Counted from the first letter of the stretch, positions 1-7,951 are shown. The stretch: DNA of 64,000 bases from Dyella flagellata (GCF_030160275.1 NZ_BSOA01000053.1:62001-126000); one strand, 5' to 3'. Numbers and translations are program-made. Notes: generated from the letters alone by a model not told the origin.

Positions 1-2
1 CG

Positions 3-65
3 GGATCAGGAGCCATGACGGTGCGAGATGCGTCCTACAATGCCTTCTATGAATTGCGGGGGTAA
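3..65 (+). CDS. 3' end of an unidentified gene (partial)
   Basis: From the window edge an open frame ends in TAA at 63-65; the last residues read ...MTVRDASYNAFYELRG. It stops 88 bases before the DUF4157 gene on the same strand, so it may be the upstream partner in the same operon. Twenty residues are too few to name a family. The frame could also be a chance opening. Confidence 0.35.
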   Translation, partial: GSGAMTVRDASYNAFYELRG

Positions 66-153
66 TTGGAGATCAGTAGCTCGCTGATGGCGAGCTGGAG
101 CCCAATCCCGTAGTGTAGCCTGTGGAGAGATGGCTAGCCTTCGGTGATCTGTC

Positions 154-2121
154 ATGAAACAACACGGCACTTTCAAACCCTCAGCCGGACAGCAACAACA
201 ACGCGGGGCTCCTGCAGCCTCAAGCGGGACTTCACCGCTACAGCGTCAAGAGCGGGCCTTCAGAGACAGTCCCAGCCAAATGGCGCAAAGACAGGCTTAC
301 GACAGCCTGCAAAGCAGCCCTCGGCAGGCCGTACAGCGGCAGCGCCTGGATACCCTGCAGCGGGCGCCATCGGAATCCGTGGAGAGTAAATCCAACTCAG
401 CCGGTGGTTTGCCGATCGACCTGCGGAGGAACATGGGGGCCATGTCGGGCGTTGACCTTGATGATGTGCGAGTACATCGCAACTCCTCCAAGCCCGCGCA
501 ACTCAATGCACTGGCTTACGCACAAGGGAGCGATATCCATCTTGGGCCGGGCCAGGAGCGCCATTTGCCGCATGAAGCCTGGCATGTCGTGCAGCAGGCA
601 CAGGGTCGCGTCAAGCCGACCTTGCAGATGAAGCAGGGGGTGTTGGTCAACGACGACGCCGGCCTAGAGCATGAGGCGGACGAGATGGGGAGGCGGGCAG
701 TGTCTGGTGTCGTGCAGGTCGCTCGCAGGGACAACGCCCCCGCATCGGCTTCACCGGATGGCGTGGTGCAAAGAGCGGTGGGTTTCGAGTTCGAGACCGG
801 ATGGTTTGTCGACGATATCCCGATCGAGGGCCACGGTAATGATGACGACCTGGAACCCCGCAAGCCCGTGCCATACCGCAAGAAGGACGTAGTGAGTAGC
901 GCCACCTTCGACGGCTTTAGTATGGAGGCGGATGAAGCGGAAGGCGGGCGATCGGAAATCGAGTTCGTGGTTCGGCCGCCTCTCGAAGAAAGTCCGGCGG
1001 GATTCAAAAAACTCGCAACGGTGATGGAGGCGATGGTGGGGGTCGGCCAAGGCCTCAAGCGGTTCTACAACGACGATGAGCGTTCGTTTCCCCTCTTTCG
1101 GGTAACGGGCAATAGCCTGGACAACTACACACTGGTCACGCCCCGCAAAGGCGACCCTGAACTCAAGGCGGGGCCGCAGGCGACTACCGGTCTGGACCTT
1201 AGTGTCCTGGCGAAGGCGACTGAAGTCCTCGACCGTCACATCCAGCCGGATGAGATCAAGGTTGAGCACGAGGAGCCGTCCCAAGACCCTCCGAAATTTC
1301 ACGGATTCCTAAGCCTGGTGCACCAGTACTTGGCGCGCGGAACCGTCGTTGGCAAGGGTGCCCTGAGTTACCCGAAGATAATCGCCGAACCGCTGTTGGC
1401 GCGGACCAATTTTGTCAAGTTGTTCAAGCTGGTCGAACCAGAAATTCAAGGCTATTACGCTAAAGATCATCCCGAGCTTTGGGTGAATGATGTGCTCGAC
1501 AAGATCGGCCTGCCGGACATTGCCGACGTCGACGTGCTGGCACGGGGAGTGGTGGCTGAAGATAAATTGGAGGAGCACACCGATTTTCGCAGACGTCTAA
1601 GTGACAACCGTGACGAGCTTCAACGCACCCTGGCTGAACTGAAATTGATCGGCGAGGACCTGGTCAGCACTAGTGAGAGTCTCGCCACTAGCAAGGGTGA
1701 CTTTTTAGAAAACGCTAAACGCAAAGTCATGGGCGTGCCCACCAAGGAGGCATTGCAGGCGACGCACGAGCGCCTCGTCGTTGAACAAAACGCGAAGACG
1801 GATGAGTATGGCCAACTTTCCTTGGAGAAAGATCACCTTGAAGAGCAAAAAAGCGCGTTGGAGCGCTACGCCGGCTTTACGGTGCGCAAGTGGCTCGACG
1901 GCCTGCTGAGCGATACAGACCTGCTCTCCTCCATCCCGGACGCCGAAAGCCTGGGCGAATTCGGCGAGCGCACCGAGGAGGTCGGGCCGGACGGGAACAA
2001 GCGCGAAGCCGGCATCTTCGAGTTCCGAGGTGCACAAGCCACCAAGATTCCCGTCACGCAATGGCCGGAGTTCGCACTGCAATTTTTCAAGAAGGTCCTG
2101 ATCTTGCACGGGCACGACTGA
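154..2121 (+). CDS. DUF4157 (eCIS core domain) putative effector
   Basis: A 655-aa protein. Residues 1-80 are rich in Gln, Ser, Arg and Pro with repeated QRQ motifs and look disordered. Residues 85-180 match the DUF4157/eCIS core domain, including the zincin-like HEAWH at 140-144 and LEHEADEMG at 171-179. This domain is known from proteins encoded with, or loaded into, extracellular contractile injection systems and other secreted toxins. From residue 209 a different domain begins with GFEFET (210-215) and EIEFVVRPP (268-276), a pattern like the acidic strands of glutamine-synthetase-fold amidoligases (inference). Residues about 520-600 are Lys/Glu/Leu-rich and probably coiled coil. No signal peptide is visible, consistent with injection or contractile delivery. 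No eCIS structural genes lie in the window; they may be to the left. Confidence 0.8.
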   Translation: MKQHGTFKPSAGQQQQRGAPAASSGTSPLQRQERAFRDSPSQMAQRQAYDSLQSSPRQAVQRQRLDTLQRAPSESVESKSNSAGGLPIDLRRNMGAMSGVDLDDVRVHRNSSKPAQLNALAYAQGSDIHLGPGQERHLPHEAWHVVQQAQGRVKPTLQMKQGVLVNDDAGLEHEADEMGRRAVSGVVQVARRDNAPASASPDGVVQRAVGFEFETGWFVDDIPIEGHGNDDDLEPRKPVPYRKKDVVSSATFDGFSMEADEAEGGRSEIEFVVRPPLEESPAGFKKLATVMEAMVGVGQGLKRFYNDDERSFPLFRVTGNSLDNYTLVTPRKGDPELKAGPQATTGLDLSVLAKATEVLDRHIQPDEIKVEHEEPSQDPPKFHGFLSLVHQYLARGTVVGKGALSYPKIIAEPLLARTNFVKLFKLVEPEIQGYYAKDHPELWVNDVLDKIGLPDIADVDVLARGVVAEDKLEEHTDFRRRLSDNRDELQRTLAELKLIGEDLVSTSESLATSKGDFLENAKRKVMGVPTKEALQATHERLVVEQNAKTDEYGQLSLEKDHLEEQKSALERYAGFTVRKWLDGLLSDTDLLSSIPDAESLGEFGERTEEVGPDGNKREAGIFEFRGAQATKIPVTQWPEFALQFFKKVLILHGHD

Positions 2122-2228
2122 GCTTCGCCGAGTCACGCCATATGGCAAGGGCTGACCAGCAAGTCCGACACGCGCTGGCCACCCTAATGGAACAGCTTGG
2201 CCATCAAGCGGTCATCGACCAACCTTGG

Positions 2229-2882
2229 TCAGCCGGCCACTGGCTGGGCCGTGTTGAACGCCAATTGGGCAGCGAAAGCCCGCTTGTACGCTGGGCGCGC
2301 TTCGCCGCGGGCCACATAGGCGGCCAGGCTGGGAAATTCATTCAGAATGCCTGAGGGCCGGGTCCTGAGCAGCACCGACACCATCAGCAGATCGCCCGCG
2401 CTGAACGCGCCATCCAGCCACTCGGCATCACCCAGGCGCGCGGAGAGTTGGCCCAGCCGATTACGGATGCGATCGGCAATGAGAGGAAAGCGCTCCTTGC
2501 TCCAGGGTTTGTCGCCCTCGGTGAATTTGACGGTGATGAGTTCAAGGATGGGCGGCTCCACGGTGTTGAGCGCGGCAAACATCCAGGTGATCGCCCGCGC
2601 CCGTGCGTTGGCTTCGTTCGGCAACAAACCCGCGTGGTGTGAGGCGATATGGAAAATGATTGCGCCGGTCTCGAACAGCACCAGATCGCCTTCCTCATAA
2701 GTGGGAATCTGGCCGAATGGCTGAACGGCCAGATGCGCGGGCTCTTTCATCGCGGCGAACGAAACAGGGCGAACCTCGTAGGGCAGGCCAGCTTCTTCAA
2801 GCGCCCAGCGAACGCGCGTATCGCGCGCCAGTCCCATGCCGCCATCGGGCGAGCGTTCAAAGGCAGTAATGGTGACAGTCAT
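2229..2882 (-). CDS. Glutathione S-transferase family protein
   Basis: A 217-aa protein of the usual GST length. The N-terminal thioredoxin-like half reads RDTRVRWALEEAGLPYEVRPV, followed by the Pro and Glu/Thr glutathione-contact pattern QIPTYEEGDLVLFETGAI; the C-terminal half is helical. It probably conjugates glutathione to electrophiles in the cytosol, but GST substrates cannot be read from sequence. The start at 2882 is chosen over an in-frame ATG at 2936 because AGGAGACCCCG lies just upstream and MTVTITAFE begins the fold. It converges on the DUF4157 gene and is divergent from the ars operon. Confidence 0.88.
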   Translation of the reverse strand: MTVTITAFERSPDGGMGLARDTRVRWALEEAGLPYEVRPVSFAAMKEPAHLAVQPFGQIPTYEEGDLVLFETGAIIFHIASHHAGLLPNEANARARAITWMFAALNTVEPPILELITVKFTEGDKPWSKERFPLIADRIRNRLGQLSARLGDAEWLDGAFSAGDLLMVSVLLRTRPSGILNEFPSLAAYVARGEARPAYKRAFAAQLAFNTAQPVAG

Positions 2883-3089
2883 CGGGGTCTCCTGCTGATT
2901 GGGATTGCTTGGCGCCATCTTCCGAAGCCATGGCACCGATGATGGGTCTCAACATGGGGCGCGTTGCTTGCTCTGTTTGAAAGGGCGACGAACGGCCCAT
3001 CGCCGAATCGACATACCCACTTCGAGCGCTTAGTGACCTTAGCAACCGACCGGCCCTGCCGGAATCTCGAATCACCGTCGCTAGGGGAC

Positions 3090-3125
3090 TTGACTTAAGA
3101 CATTATTTCTATAATTCTGGAAATA
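3090..3125 (+). promoter_or_regulatory. Probable arsR promoter with overlapping operator
   Basis: TTGACT (3090-3095) and TATAAT (3110-3115) lie just before arsR, with a short 14-bp spacer. An inverted repeat TATTTC (3104-3109) / GAAATA (3120-3125) straddles the -10 box and reaches the start codon. That is where an ArsR repressor would have to bind to block transcription. Both elements were identified by eye. Confidence 0.55.
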
Positions 3126-3466
3126 TGAAATCAAAAGCTGCCCTCGACTGCCTCAACGCCTTGGCCCAGGAGCACCGCCTGACCCTGTTCCGCCTGCTCG
3201 TTCAGGCCGGAGAAGAGGGGATGGCGGTGGGTGAATTGGCGGCCGTCACCGGTTTGGCTGGCGCGACCCTCACCAACCACCTGCACATCTTGCGCAGGGC
3301 AGGGATGGTCATCGATGAGCGAAGGGGGCGGGTTATCCAATGCCGAGCGAACTACGAGCAGATGAATGGCCTGCTGGGGTTCCTCACCGAGAACTGCTGT
3401 GCGGGGTCTGACTCTGCCACAGCCTGTGAGCCATCCGCCTGCAAGCCTGCGGGGAAGTCGAAATGA
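3125..3466 (+). CDS. arsR: ArsR-family arsenite-responsive repressor
   Basis: A 113-aa winged-helix SmtB/ArsR repressor. The recognition helix region is GATLTNHLHILRRAGMV (residues 46-62) followed by the wing DERRGRV. A C-terminal cysteine set, C91, C92, C101 and C106, matches the layout of the three-cysteine As(III) site of the Acidithiobacillus-type ArsR (two adjacent Cys plus one downstream), not the helix-3 site of the plasmid type. Without As(III) it should repress its own operon; an operator-like repeat overlaps the promoter. Its stop overlaps the start of arsI by 4 bases (ATGA), so the genes are translationally coupled. Confidence 0.92.
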   Translation: MKSKAALDCLNALAQEHRLTLFRLLVQAGEEGMAVGELAAVTGLAGATLTNHLHILRRAGMVIDERRGRVIQCRANYEQMNGLLGFLTENCCAGSDSATACEPSACKPAGKSK

Positions 3467-3933
3467 AACGCTTTCATGTCCATGTGAATGTTGAAAACCT
3501 GGAAAGCAGCATTCGTTTTTACAACATGCTTTTTGGTGCCAAGCCCAGCGTTGTGAAGTCCGATTACGCCAAGTGGATGCTGGAAGATCCGCGCATCAAC
3601 TTCGCCATCTCTCAGCGCAGTAGTGCCATCGGCATCGACCATCTCGGTTTGCAGGCCGATGACGAAAATGAATTGAGTGCCATCGGGGAGCGGTTGCAGT
3701 CTGCGGATGCGGTGGCGTTGGCCGAGAAGGGCGCCACCTGTTGCTATGCCCACTCGGACAAGTATTGGGCTGAAGATCCTCAGGGTGTACGTTGGGAGAG
3801 TTTCTTCACGCATGGAGAAGCCACCACCTACAGTTCGGCACCGAAAGAAAGCGAGGGCGGATCTTGTTGTGGTCCTGCCATGAATTCGAAGACTTCTAAG
3901 ACGACCTGCGGTGCGAACAGTGGGTGCTGTTGA
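3463..3933 (+). CDS. arsI: ArsI/CadI-type VOC metalloenzyme
   Basis: A 156-aa vicinal-oxygen-chelate protein of the ArsI/CadI family. Candidate metal ligands are an N-terminal His (H5 or H7), H60 in GIDHLG and E112 in WESF. The adjacent C93-C94 pair in ATCCYAHSDKYW corresponds to the cysteines that bind trivalent organoarsenicals in characterised ArsI C-As lyases. The family cleaves methyl- or phenyl-arsenicals with Fe(II) and O2. The tail after residue 120 is unusually rich in Cys (GSCCGP, then CGANSGCC) and might bind metal. It overlaps arsR by 4 bases, and arsC begins one base after its stop. Many homologs are annotated only as cadmium-induced CadI. Confidence 0.85.
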   Translation: MKRFHVHVNVENLESSIRFYNMLFGAKPSVVKSDYAKWMLEDPRINFAISQRSSAIGIDHLGLQADDENELSAIGERLQSADAVALAEKGATCCYAHSDKYWAEDPQGVRWESFFTHGEATTYSSAPKESEGGSCCGPAMNSKTSKTTCGANSGCC

Positions 3934-3934
3934 G

Positions 3935-4441
3935 ATGACCGAGGCCAAGCAAGCTTACCGTGTGCTGTTTCTTTGCACGGGCAATTCCGCACGAAGCATC
4001 ATGGCCGAAGCCTTGCTGAGCGTGCTCGGAAAAGAGCGGTTTGAAGCATACAGTGCGGGCAGTTCCCCCACGGGAAAAGTGCAGCCTATCGCGGAGCAGC
4101 TGGCGCGGGAGTTTGGTTATACCCAGCCCCTTCGAAGCAAGAGCTGGGATGAGTTTGCAGGGCCCAACTCTCCCCCAATCGATATGATCATCACCGTTTG
4201 CGATAACGCGGCGGGTGAGGTGTGTCCGATTTGGCCAGGTCACCCTGTTACGGCCCATTGGGGTGTGCCTGATCCTGCAGCCATCGAAGGGTCGCAAGAG
4301 GTGCGTCGCCGTGCTTTTCAAGCTGCATGGATGATGCTCAAGCACAGGGTGGATTTGTTGCTCGCTCTTCCCATGGAAAAACTTGACCGCGTGTCTTTGC
4401 AACAAGAGATTCGCTCCATCGGAAAGGCTGGCAACCCGTGA
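3935..4441 (+). CDS. arsC: Arsenate reductase, LMW-phosphatase type
   Basis: A 168-aa cytosolic enzyme with the P-loop CTGNSARS near the N-terminus and the downstream DPAAIEG segment that supplies the catalytic Asp of LMW tyrosine phosphatase-like ArsC. It reduces arsenate to arsenite through a Cys relay. The start at 3935 is preferred to an upstream in-frame GTG (3911) because it follows the arsI stop directly. No arsenite efflux gene (arsB/acr3) or arsH is visible, so either the pump is elsewhere or the operon was cut at the ssrA-like copy just downstream. Confidence 0.92.
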   Translation: MTEAKQAYRVLFLCTGNSARSIMAEALLSVLGKERFEAYSAGSSPTGKVQPIAEQLAREFGYTQPLRSKSWDEFAGPNSPPIDMIITVCDNAAGEVCPIWPGHPVTAHWGVPDPAAIEGSQEVRRRAFQAAWMMLKHRVDLLLALPMEKLDRVSLQQEIRSIGKAGNP

Positions 4442-4477
4442 ACATTGGCCAGGTGTGAGGCATCGAATGCAACAATA

Positions 4478-4509
4478 AAAACGCCCGACGATTTCTCGCC
4501 GGGCGTTTT
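4478..4509 (+). terminator. Rho-independent terminator after arsC
   Basis: AACGCCCG ... CGGGCGTT forms an 8-bp stem around ACGATTTCTCGC, followed by TTTG. The sequence is a near copy of the terminator downstream of ssrA (12083-12118) and belongs to the ssrA 3'-end duplication, so it may originally have served tmRNA on the other strand. It can work in both directions. Confidence 0.75.
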
Positions 4510-4610
4510 GCTTTGATGCGGAGCTGGCGGAAGTCGAGCCCGCTTCCAAAGGCGCTTGAAGCCTGGTGCTACATGTTTAGCTCACCGCTGGATAGCACAG
4601 GGTGTAGGGT
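4478..4610 (-). repeat. Decayed copy of the ssrA 3' end (attachment-site remnant)
   Basis: About 130 bases align with 12083-12215, the terminator and 3' third of the intact tmRNA gene, in the same orientation but with many substitutions. For example, the CCA-proximal stretch GATGCGGAGCTGGCGGAAGT corresponds to GATGGTGGAGGTGGCGGGAGT. Integrases that target ssrA leave such a partial copy at the far end of the inserted element. This copy marks the outer end of the 4.5-12.1 kb accessory region. It runs into the truncated hicB gene. Confidence 0.8.
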
Positions 4611-4869
4611 GACCCATGTCAATATTTATGACGGCCCACATCCATCCCTCATATTCCGGATTGTGCAGGTGATCTTCGATAGAGCCTGTTTTAGGGATGG
4701 CGCCGCCATCATCGAGAGCGGTATTGATCCATGCTTCGATGGCCTCTTTAGCGTTGCTATAGGCTTCGTCGAGCGTGTCTCCTGCAGAGAAACAGCCCGG
4801 AAGATCGGGGACGACGACACCCCAGGCGGTTGTGTCCGAACCGACTTCGATGGCGATGGGGAATTTCAT
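4582..4869 (-). pseudogene. hicB: HicB antitoxin remnant, C-terminus lost
   Basis: An internal ATG at 4869 with AAGGCC upstream starts a typical HicB: FPIAIEVGSDTTAWGVVVP, then DLPGCFSAGDTLDEA. The family normally continues ~40-50 residues past the WAVINID segment into a ribbon-helix-helix or HTH DNA-binding domain. Here, after NIDMGH, the frame runs into ssrA-derived sequence and ends PTPCAIQR-stop. The stop codon itself is therefore supplied by the tmRNA gene copy. Toxin binding may survive; autoregulation should not. Confidence 0.72.
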
Positions 4870-5151
4870 AGTGATTGGCCTTGGTTCTACTTTGTCTTGC
4901 GTGACTTGAATCCAAGAGTTCTCATTGACTCTTGATGTATTGGACCTTCGACGCTTTGCCTCGTGAAGCATTACCGGCTCAATGCCGGCCAGTTTCTTTA
5001 GCTTGTGGACAAGTCCCTTACCCAAGTCTTTTTTCGGGTGTGGGACCGAAAGGTGCCCTGGCTTAGTGGGGTGCTTCAAGATGTGATGCGACCCCTCAAC
5101 TCGATGAATGTACCAGCCGTCCGTAGTCAATTCGAGCAGATCAGGGCGCAC
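4582..5151 (-). CDS. hicA: HicA toxin joined in frame to a truncated HicB
   Basis: A 189-residue frame whose first ~58 residues are a HicA mRNA interferase (TTDGWYIHRVEGSHHILKHP, then VPHPKKDLGKGLV), with the catalytic GSHH histidine present. No stop separates it from HicB: a 37-residue linker continues to MKFPIAIEV, the normal HicB start. Either this is a natural read-through fusion or hicA has lost its stop. The start is GTG at 5151, matching the usual HicA N-terminus. With HicB damaged, neutralisation may be incomplete, so the toxin may be weak or silent. Confidence 0.7.
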   Translation of the reverse strand: MRPDLLELTTDGWYIHRVEGSHHILKHPTKPGHLSVPHPKKDLGKGLVHKLKKLAGIEPVMLHEAKRRRSNTSRVNENSWIQVTQDKVEPRPITMKFPIAIEVGSDTTAWGVVVPDLPGCFSAGDTLDEAYSNAKEAIEAWINTALDDGGAIPKTGSIEDHLHNPEYEGWMWAVINIDMGHPTPCAIQR

Positions 5152-5237
5152 GCCACGAGGCGCGCGGTCGTTTCGTCAGCCCTGGATTCGCGCTTGACGC
5201 TCGCCAGCAAGACCACTATCGTCGCCCTGCTGGTGGT

Positions 5238-5269
5238 CTTCATCCTTTCATCGCGATGAAAGGATGAAG
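5238..5269. repeat. Perfect 32-bp palindrome upstream of metE
   Basis: CTTCATCCTTTCATCG is followed directly by its exact reverse complement, with no spacer. It sits between hicA and the cobalamin riboswitch, where the metE promoter or a regulator site is expected. The inner TTCATCGCGATGAA does not fit the MetR consensus (TGAA-N5-TTCA) in spacing. It could be an operator for another methionine regulator or a recombination site. I cannot assign it. Confidence 0.6.
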
Positions 5270-5465
5270 TTAAAAGGGAAGCCGGTGCGGTCTGTTTGGG
5301 CCAATTCCGGCGCTGCCCCGCAGCGGTGTGTGGAAACGATCTTCGCCAACAGCACTGGCTCTTTGGAGCCGGGAAGCGGCGAACAGTAGGCGAGGCGCGT
5401 TGGCGCCTCTGGTCCACGAGCCCGAAGACCTGCCCCGGCCAGGGACTTGATCCCTGCTTGACCTG
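5268..5465 (+). promoter_or_regulatory. Cobalamin (B12) riboswitch of metE
   Basis: The leader shows the family hallmarks in order: AAAAGGGAAGCCGGTG at the start, GCTGCCCCGCAGCGGTG in the core, GGAAACGA, CACTGGC, GCCGGGAAG with GGCGAACAGTAGGCG, and the B12 box GCCCGAAGACCTGCCCC. This class binds adenosyl- or methylcobalamin and shuts off the downstream gene when B12 is available. That fits a B12-independent methionine synthase 195 bases further on. The exact ends are approximate. Confidence 0.92.
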
Positions 5466-5659
5466 GAACTTCCGAGGGGAGGTGACCGGGGTGTGCGTCG
5501 TGGCGCTGGCTGCGACCCGTCCCCGTGCATGTCTTGTCGGCTGTTCCGGTTCGCCCGCGGGGGCGAAGGTCGCTCGCGTGATGGCCATCCGGATGTTGCG
5601 GAGAGGCTGTCACGCGGTTCCTTCGTTCCTCATTCATCACGAATCGAGGAAATGCAGCC

Positions 5660-7951
5660 ATGACTACTCTTACCAACCTCGGCTTTCCACGCATAGGCGT
5701 GAAGCGCGAACTCAAGCGAGCCCTTGAAGCGTTTTGGAGTGAAGAGGCCTCGGCCGAATCGCTACAGGAGACCGCAAAGACGCTACGGCAACGCCATTGG
5801 ACTTTGCAGCGCCAAGCGGGTGTCGATGTGGTGCCATGCAACGACTTCTCGTTGTACGACCACGTGCTCGATACCGCTTTTCTGTTCGATGCCATCCCTG
5901 ATCGCTATCGCAAAATCGTCGATGCCGATCCTCTGGCTGGCTACTTCGCGCTCGCGCGTGGCACCCAACGCGATGGCAACGATCTGCACGCGTTGGAGAT
6001 GACCAAGTGGTTTGACACCAACTATCACTATCTTGTGCCCGAGCTTCATGCGGGGCAGGAGTTTCGCCTGCGCGGCGACAAACCGGTAGCCGAATTCCTC
6101 GAAGCGAAAGCATTAGGCCTTGAGGCGCGGCCTGTTCTGTTGGGGCCCGTCAGCTTCCTTCTGCTTTCGAAGACGGTGGACGGAAGCGATCGCCTGGCAC
6201 TGCTGGACCGCCTGATTCCTGTGTATGTCGAACTGTTGGCAACGCTAAAGGAAGCCGGGGCATCGTGGGTGCAAATCGACGAACCCTGCTTGGTACTGGA
6301 TCAGGATGGCGATGACTACGCGGCGTATCGAAAGGCTTATGCAGCGTTCGCGAAAGGGGAGCGGCCCAAGTTGTTGCTGGCCACTTACTTTGGGGCGTCA
6401 GGCGAAAACCTTGAGCTGATCAGTCAGCTTCCCGTTGATGGGCTGCACATCGACCTGGTGCGCGCGCCAGAGCAACTCGATTCTGTCCTGGATGTATGGC
6501 CGCAGGATCGAGTGCTGTCGTTGGGTATCGTCGATGGACGAAATGTCTGGCATGCCGATCTGGACGCAGTCCTGACCCTGGTAAAACGCGCGCATCAGCG
6601 CATGGGTGGCGAGAACCTGCAACTCGCTCCGTCCTGTTCGTTGCTGCATGTTCCCATCGATGCATCGCTGGAAACGGGGTTGCCGCAAGATCTGCATGGC
6701 TGGCTTGCGTTTGCGCGACAGAAGCTCGAAGAGCTGCGCATTGTCAGGGATGTGCTCAAGGGGAAGCCTGCGGCGCAAACGGCACTTGAGCAGGCTCGTG
6801 TGCGCGTCCAATCGCGCAGGACGTCAGACAAGGTGCATCGTCCCGCTGTGGCGGCCCGCGTTTCCACGCTGAAGAAGGACGCGTCTCAGCGCAAGTCGGC
6901 TTTCGGTGTTCGGAGTCAGCTGCAGCAGCAGCGGCTTGGTCTTCCAGCGTTTCCCACCACCACCATTGGATCGTTTCCGCAAACTCACGAAGTGCGTGAA
7001 GCACGGGCCAAATACAAATCCGGCAAGTTGGGCGAGGCCGACTACGACGTGTTTCTTGAAGCGGAAACCCAGCGGTGCGTCCGCTTTCAGGAGGAGGTCG
7101 GTCTGGACGTATTGGTGCACGGGGAGTTCGAGCGCAACGACATGGTGGAGTACTTCGGCGAACAGCTTGACGGGTTTGCCTTCACCAAGAACGGTTGGGT
7201 GCAGAGCTATGGCTCACGCTGTGTAAAGCCGCCGATCATTTATGGCGATGTTCAGCGCCCGGCGCCCATGACCGTACGTTGGTCTCGCTATGCGCAATCC
7301 CTGACGAAGCGGCCGATGAAGGGTATGTTGACCGGCCCGGTAACGGTGTTGCAATGGTCCTTTGTGCGTGACGACCAGCCGCGGGCAGATACGTGTCGCC
7401 AGATTGCGTTGGCCTTGCGTGATGAGGTGCTTGATCTTGAAGCCGCCGGCATCTGCGTGATCCAGATCGATGAACCGGCGTTGCGAGAGGGACTGCCACT
7501 GCGTCGCACGGATTGGCGCACTTATCTGGAATGGGCGGTGGATTGCTTCCGTATCACGGCATCGGGTGTCGCGGACACTACGCAGATCCACACACATATG
7601 TGCTACTCCGAATTCAACGACATCATCGATGCCGTGGCGGCCATGGACGCCGATGTCATTTCGATCGAAACATCACGTTCGCGCATGGAGCTGCTGGATG
7701 CCTTTGTAAAGTTCCGCTACCCGAACCAGATCGGTCCAGGGGTCTACGACATCCATTCACCTCGCGTGCCGGAGGCTGGAGAAATGGTGGAGTTGTTGGA
7801 AAAGGCACAATCGGTTTTGAGCAGGGAGCAACTCTGGGTCAATCCCGACTGTGGCCTGAAAACCCGCGGCTGGCCAGAAACGCGGGCCGCGCTGACGGCG
7901 CTGGTCCAAGCGGCACATGCGATGCGCCAAAAGCTCCCTTCGGTGGCGTGA
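5660..7951 (+). CDS. metE: Cobalamin-independent methionine synthase
   Basis: A 763-aa enzyme, full length for MetE, transferring the methyl group of 5-methyltetrahydropteroyltri-glutamate to homocysteine. The N-terminal barrel starts LTNLGFPRIGVKRELK; the C-terminal barrel begins near FPTTTIGSFPQT. All zinc ligands are visible: His and Cys in HTHMCYSEF, Glu in ISIETSR and Cys in NPDCGLKTR. GAGGAA lies 5' of the ATG at 5660. It is a single-gene unit behind a cobalamin riboswitch, so it is expected only when B12 is scarce. Unusually, this core gene lies between two ssrA-derived repeats. Confidence 0.97.
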   Translation: MTTLTNLGFPRIGVKRELKRALEAFWSEEASAESLQETAKTLRQRHWTLQRQAGVDVVPCNDFSLYDHVLDTAFLFDAIPDRYRKIVDADPLAGYFALARGTQRDGNDLHALEMTKWFDTNYHYLVPELHAGQEFRLRGDKPVAEFLEAKALGLEARPVLLGPVSFLLLSKTVDGSDRLALLDRLIPVYVELLATLKEAGASWVQIDEPCLVLDQDGDDYAAYRKAYAAFAKGERPKLLLATYFGASGENLELISQLPVDGLHIDLVRAPEQLDSVLDVWPQDRVLSLGIVDGRNVWHADLDAVLTLVKRAHQRMGGENLQLAPSCSLLHVPIDASLETGLPQDLHGWLAFARQKLEELRIVRDVLKGKPAAQTALEQARVRVQSRRTSDKVHRPAVAARVSTLKKDASQRKSAFGVRSQLQQQRLGLPAFPTTTIGSFPQTHEVREARAKYKSGKLGEADYDVFLEAETQRCVRFQEEVGLDVLVHGEFERNDMVEYFGEQLDGFAFTKNGWVQSYGSRCVKPPIIYGDVQRPAPMTVRWSRYAQSLTKRPMKGMLTGPVTVLQWSFVRDDQPRADTCRQIALALRDEVLDLEAAGICVIQIDEPALREGLPLRRTDWRTYLEWAVDCFRITASGVADTTQIHTHMCYSEFNDIIDAVAAMDADVISIETSRSRMELLDAFVKFRYPNQIGPGVYDIHSPRVPEAGEMVELLEKAQSVLSREQLWVNPDCGLKTRGWPETRAALTALVQAAHAMRQKLPSVA

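Noticed and set aside
2349-2700. Open frame on the plus strand opposite the GST gene
   Set aside because: Ser/Arg-rich antisense shadow with no start signal.
4510-4580. A tRNA gene near 4515
   Set aside because: The T-arm-like GAGTCGA pattern belongs to a decayed tmRNA 3' end; no complete cloverleaf can be formed.
5127-5237. A 37-aa small frame upstream of hicA (MKTTSRATIVVLLASVKRES)
   Set aside because: It overlaps the hicA start, begins in the palindrome and has no ribosome site or recognisable family; could be a real leader but unsupported.
5296-5727. A 143-codon open frame in the metE leader
   Set aside because: It covers the cobalamin riboswitch and overlaps the metE start; no sign of a real protein.
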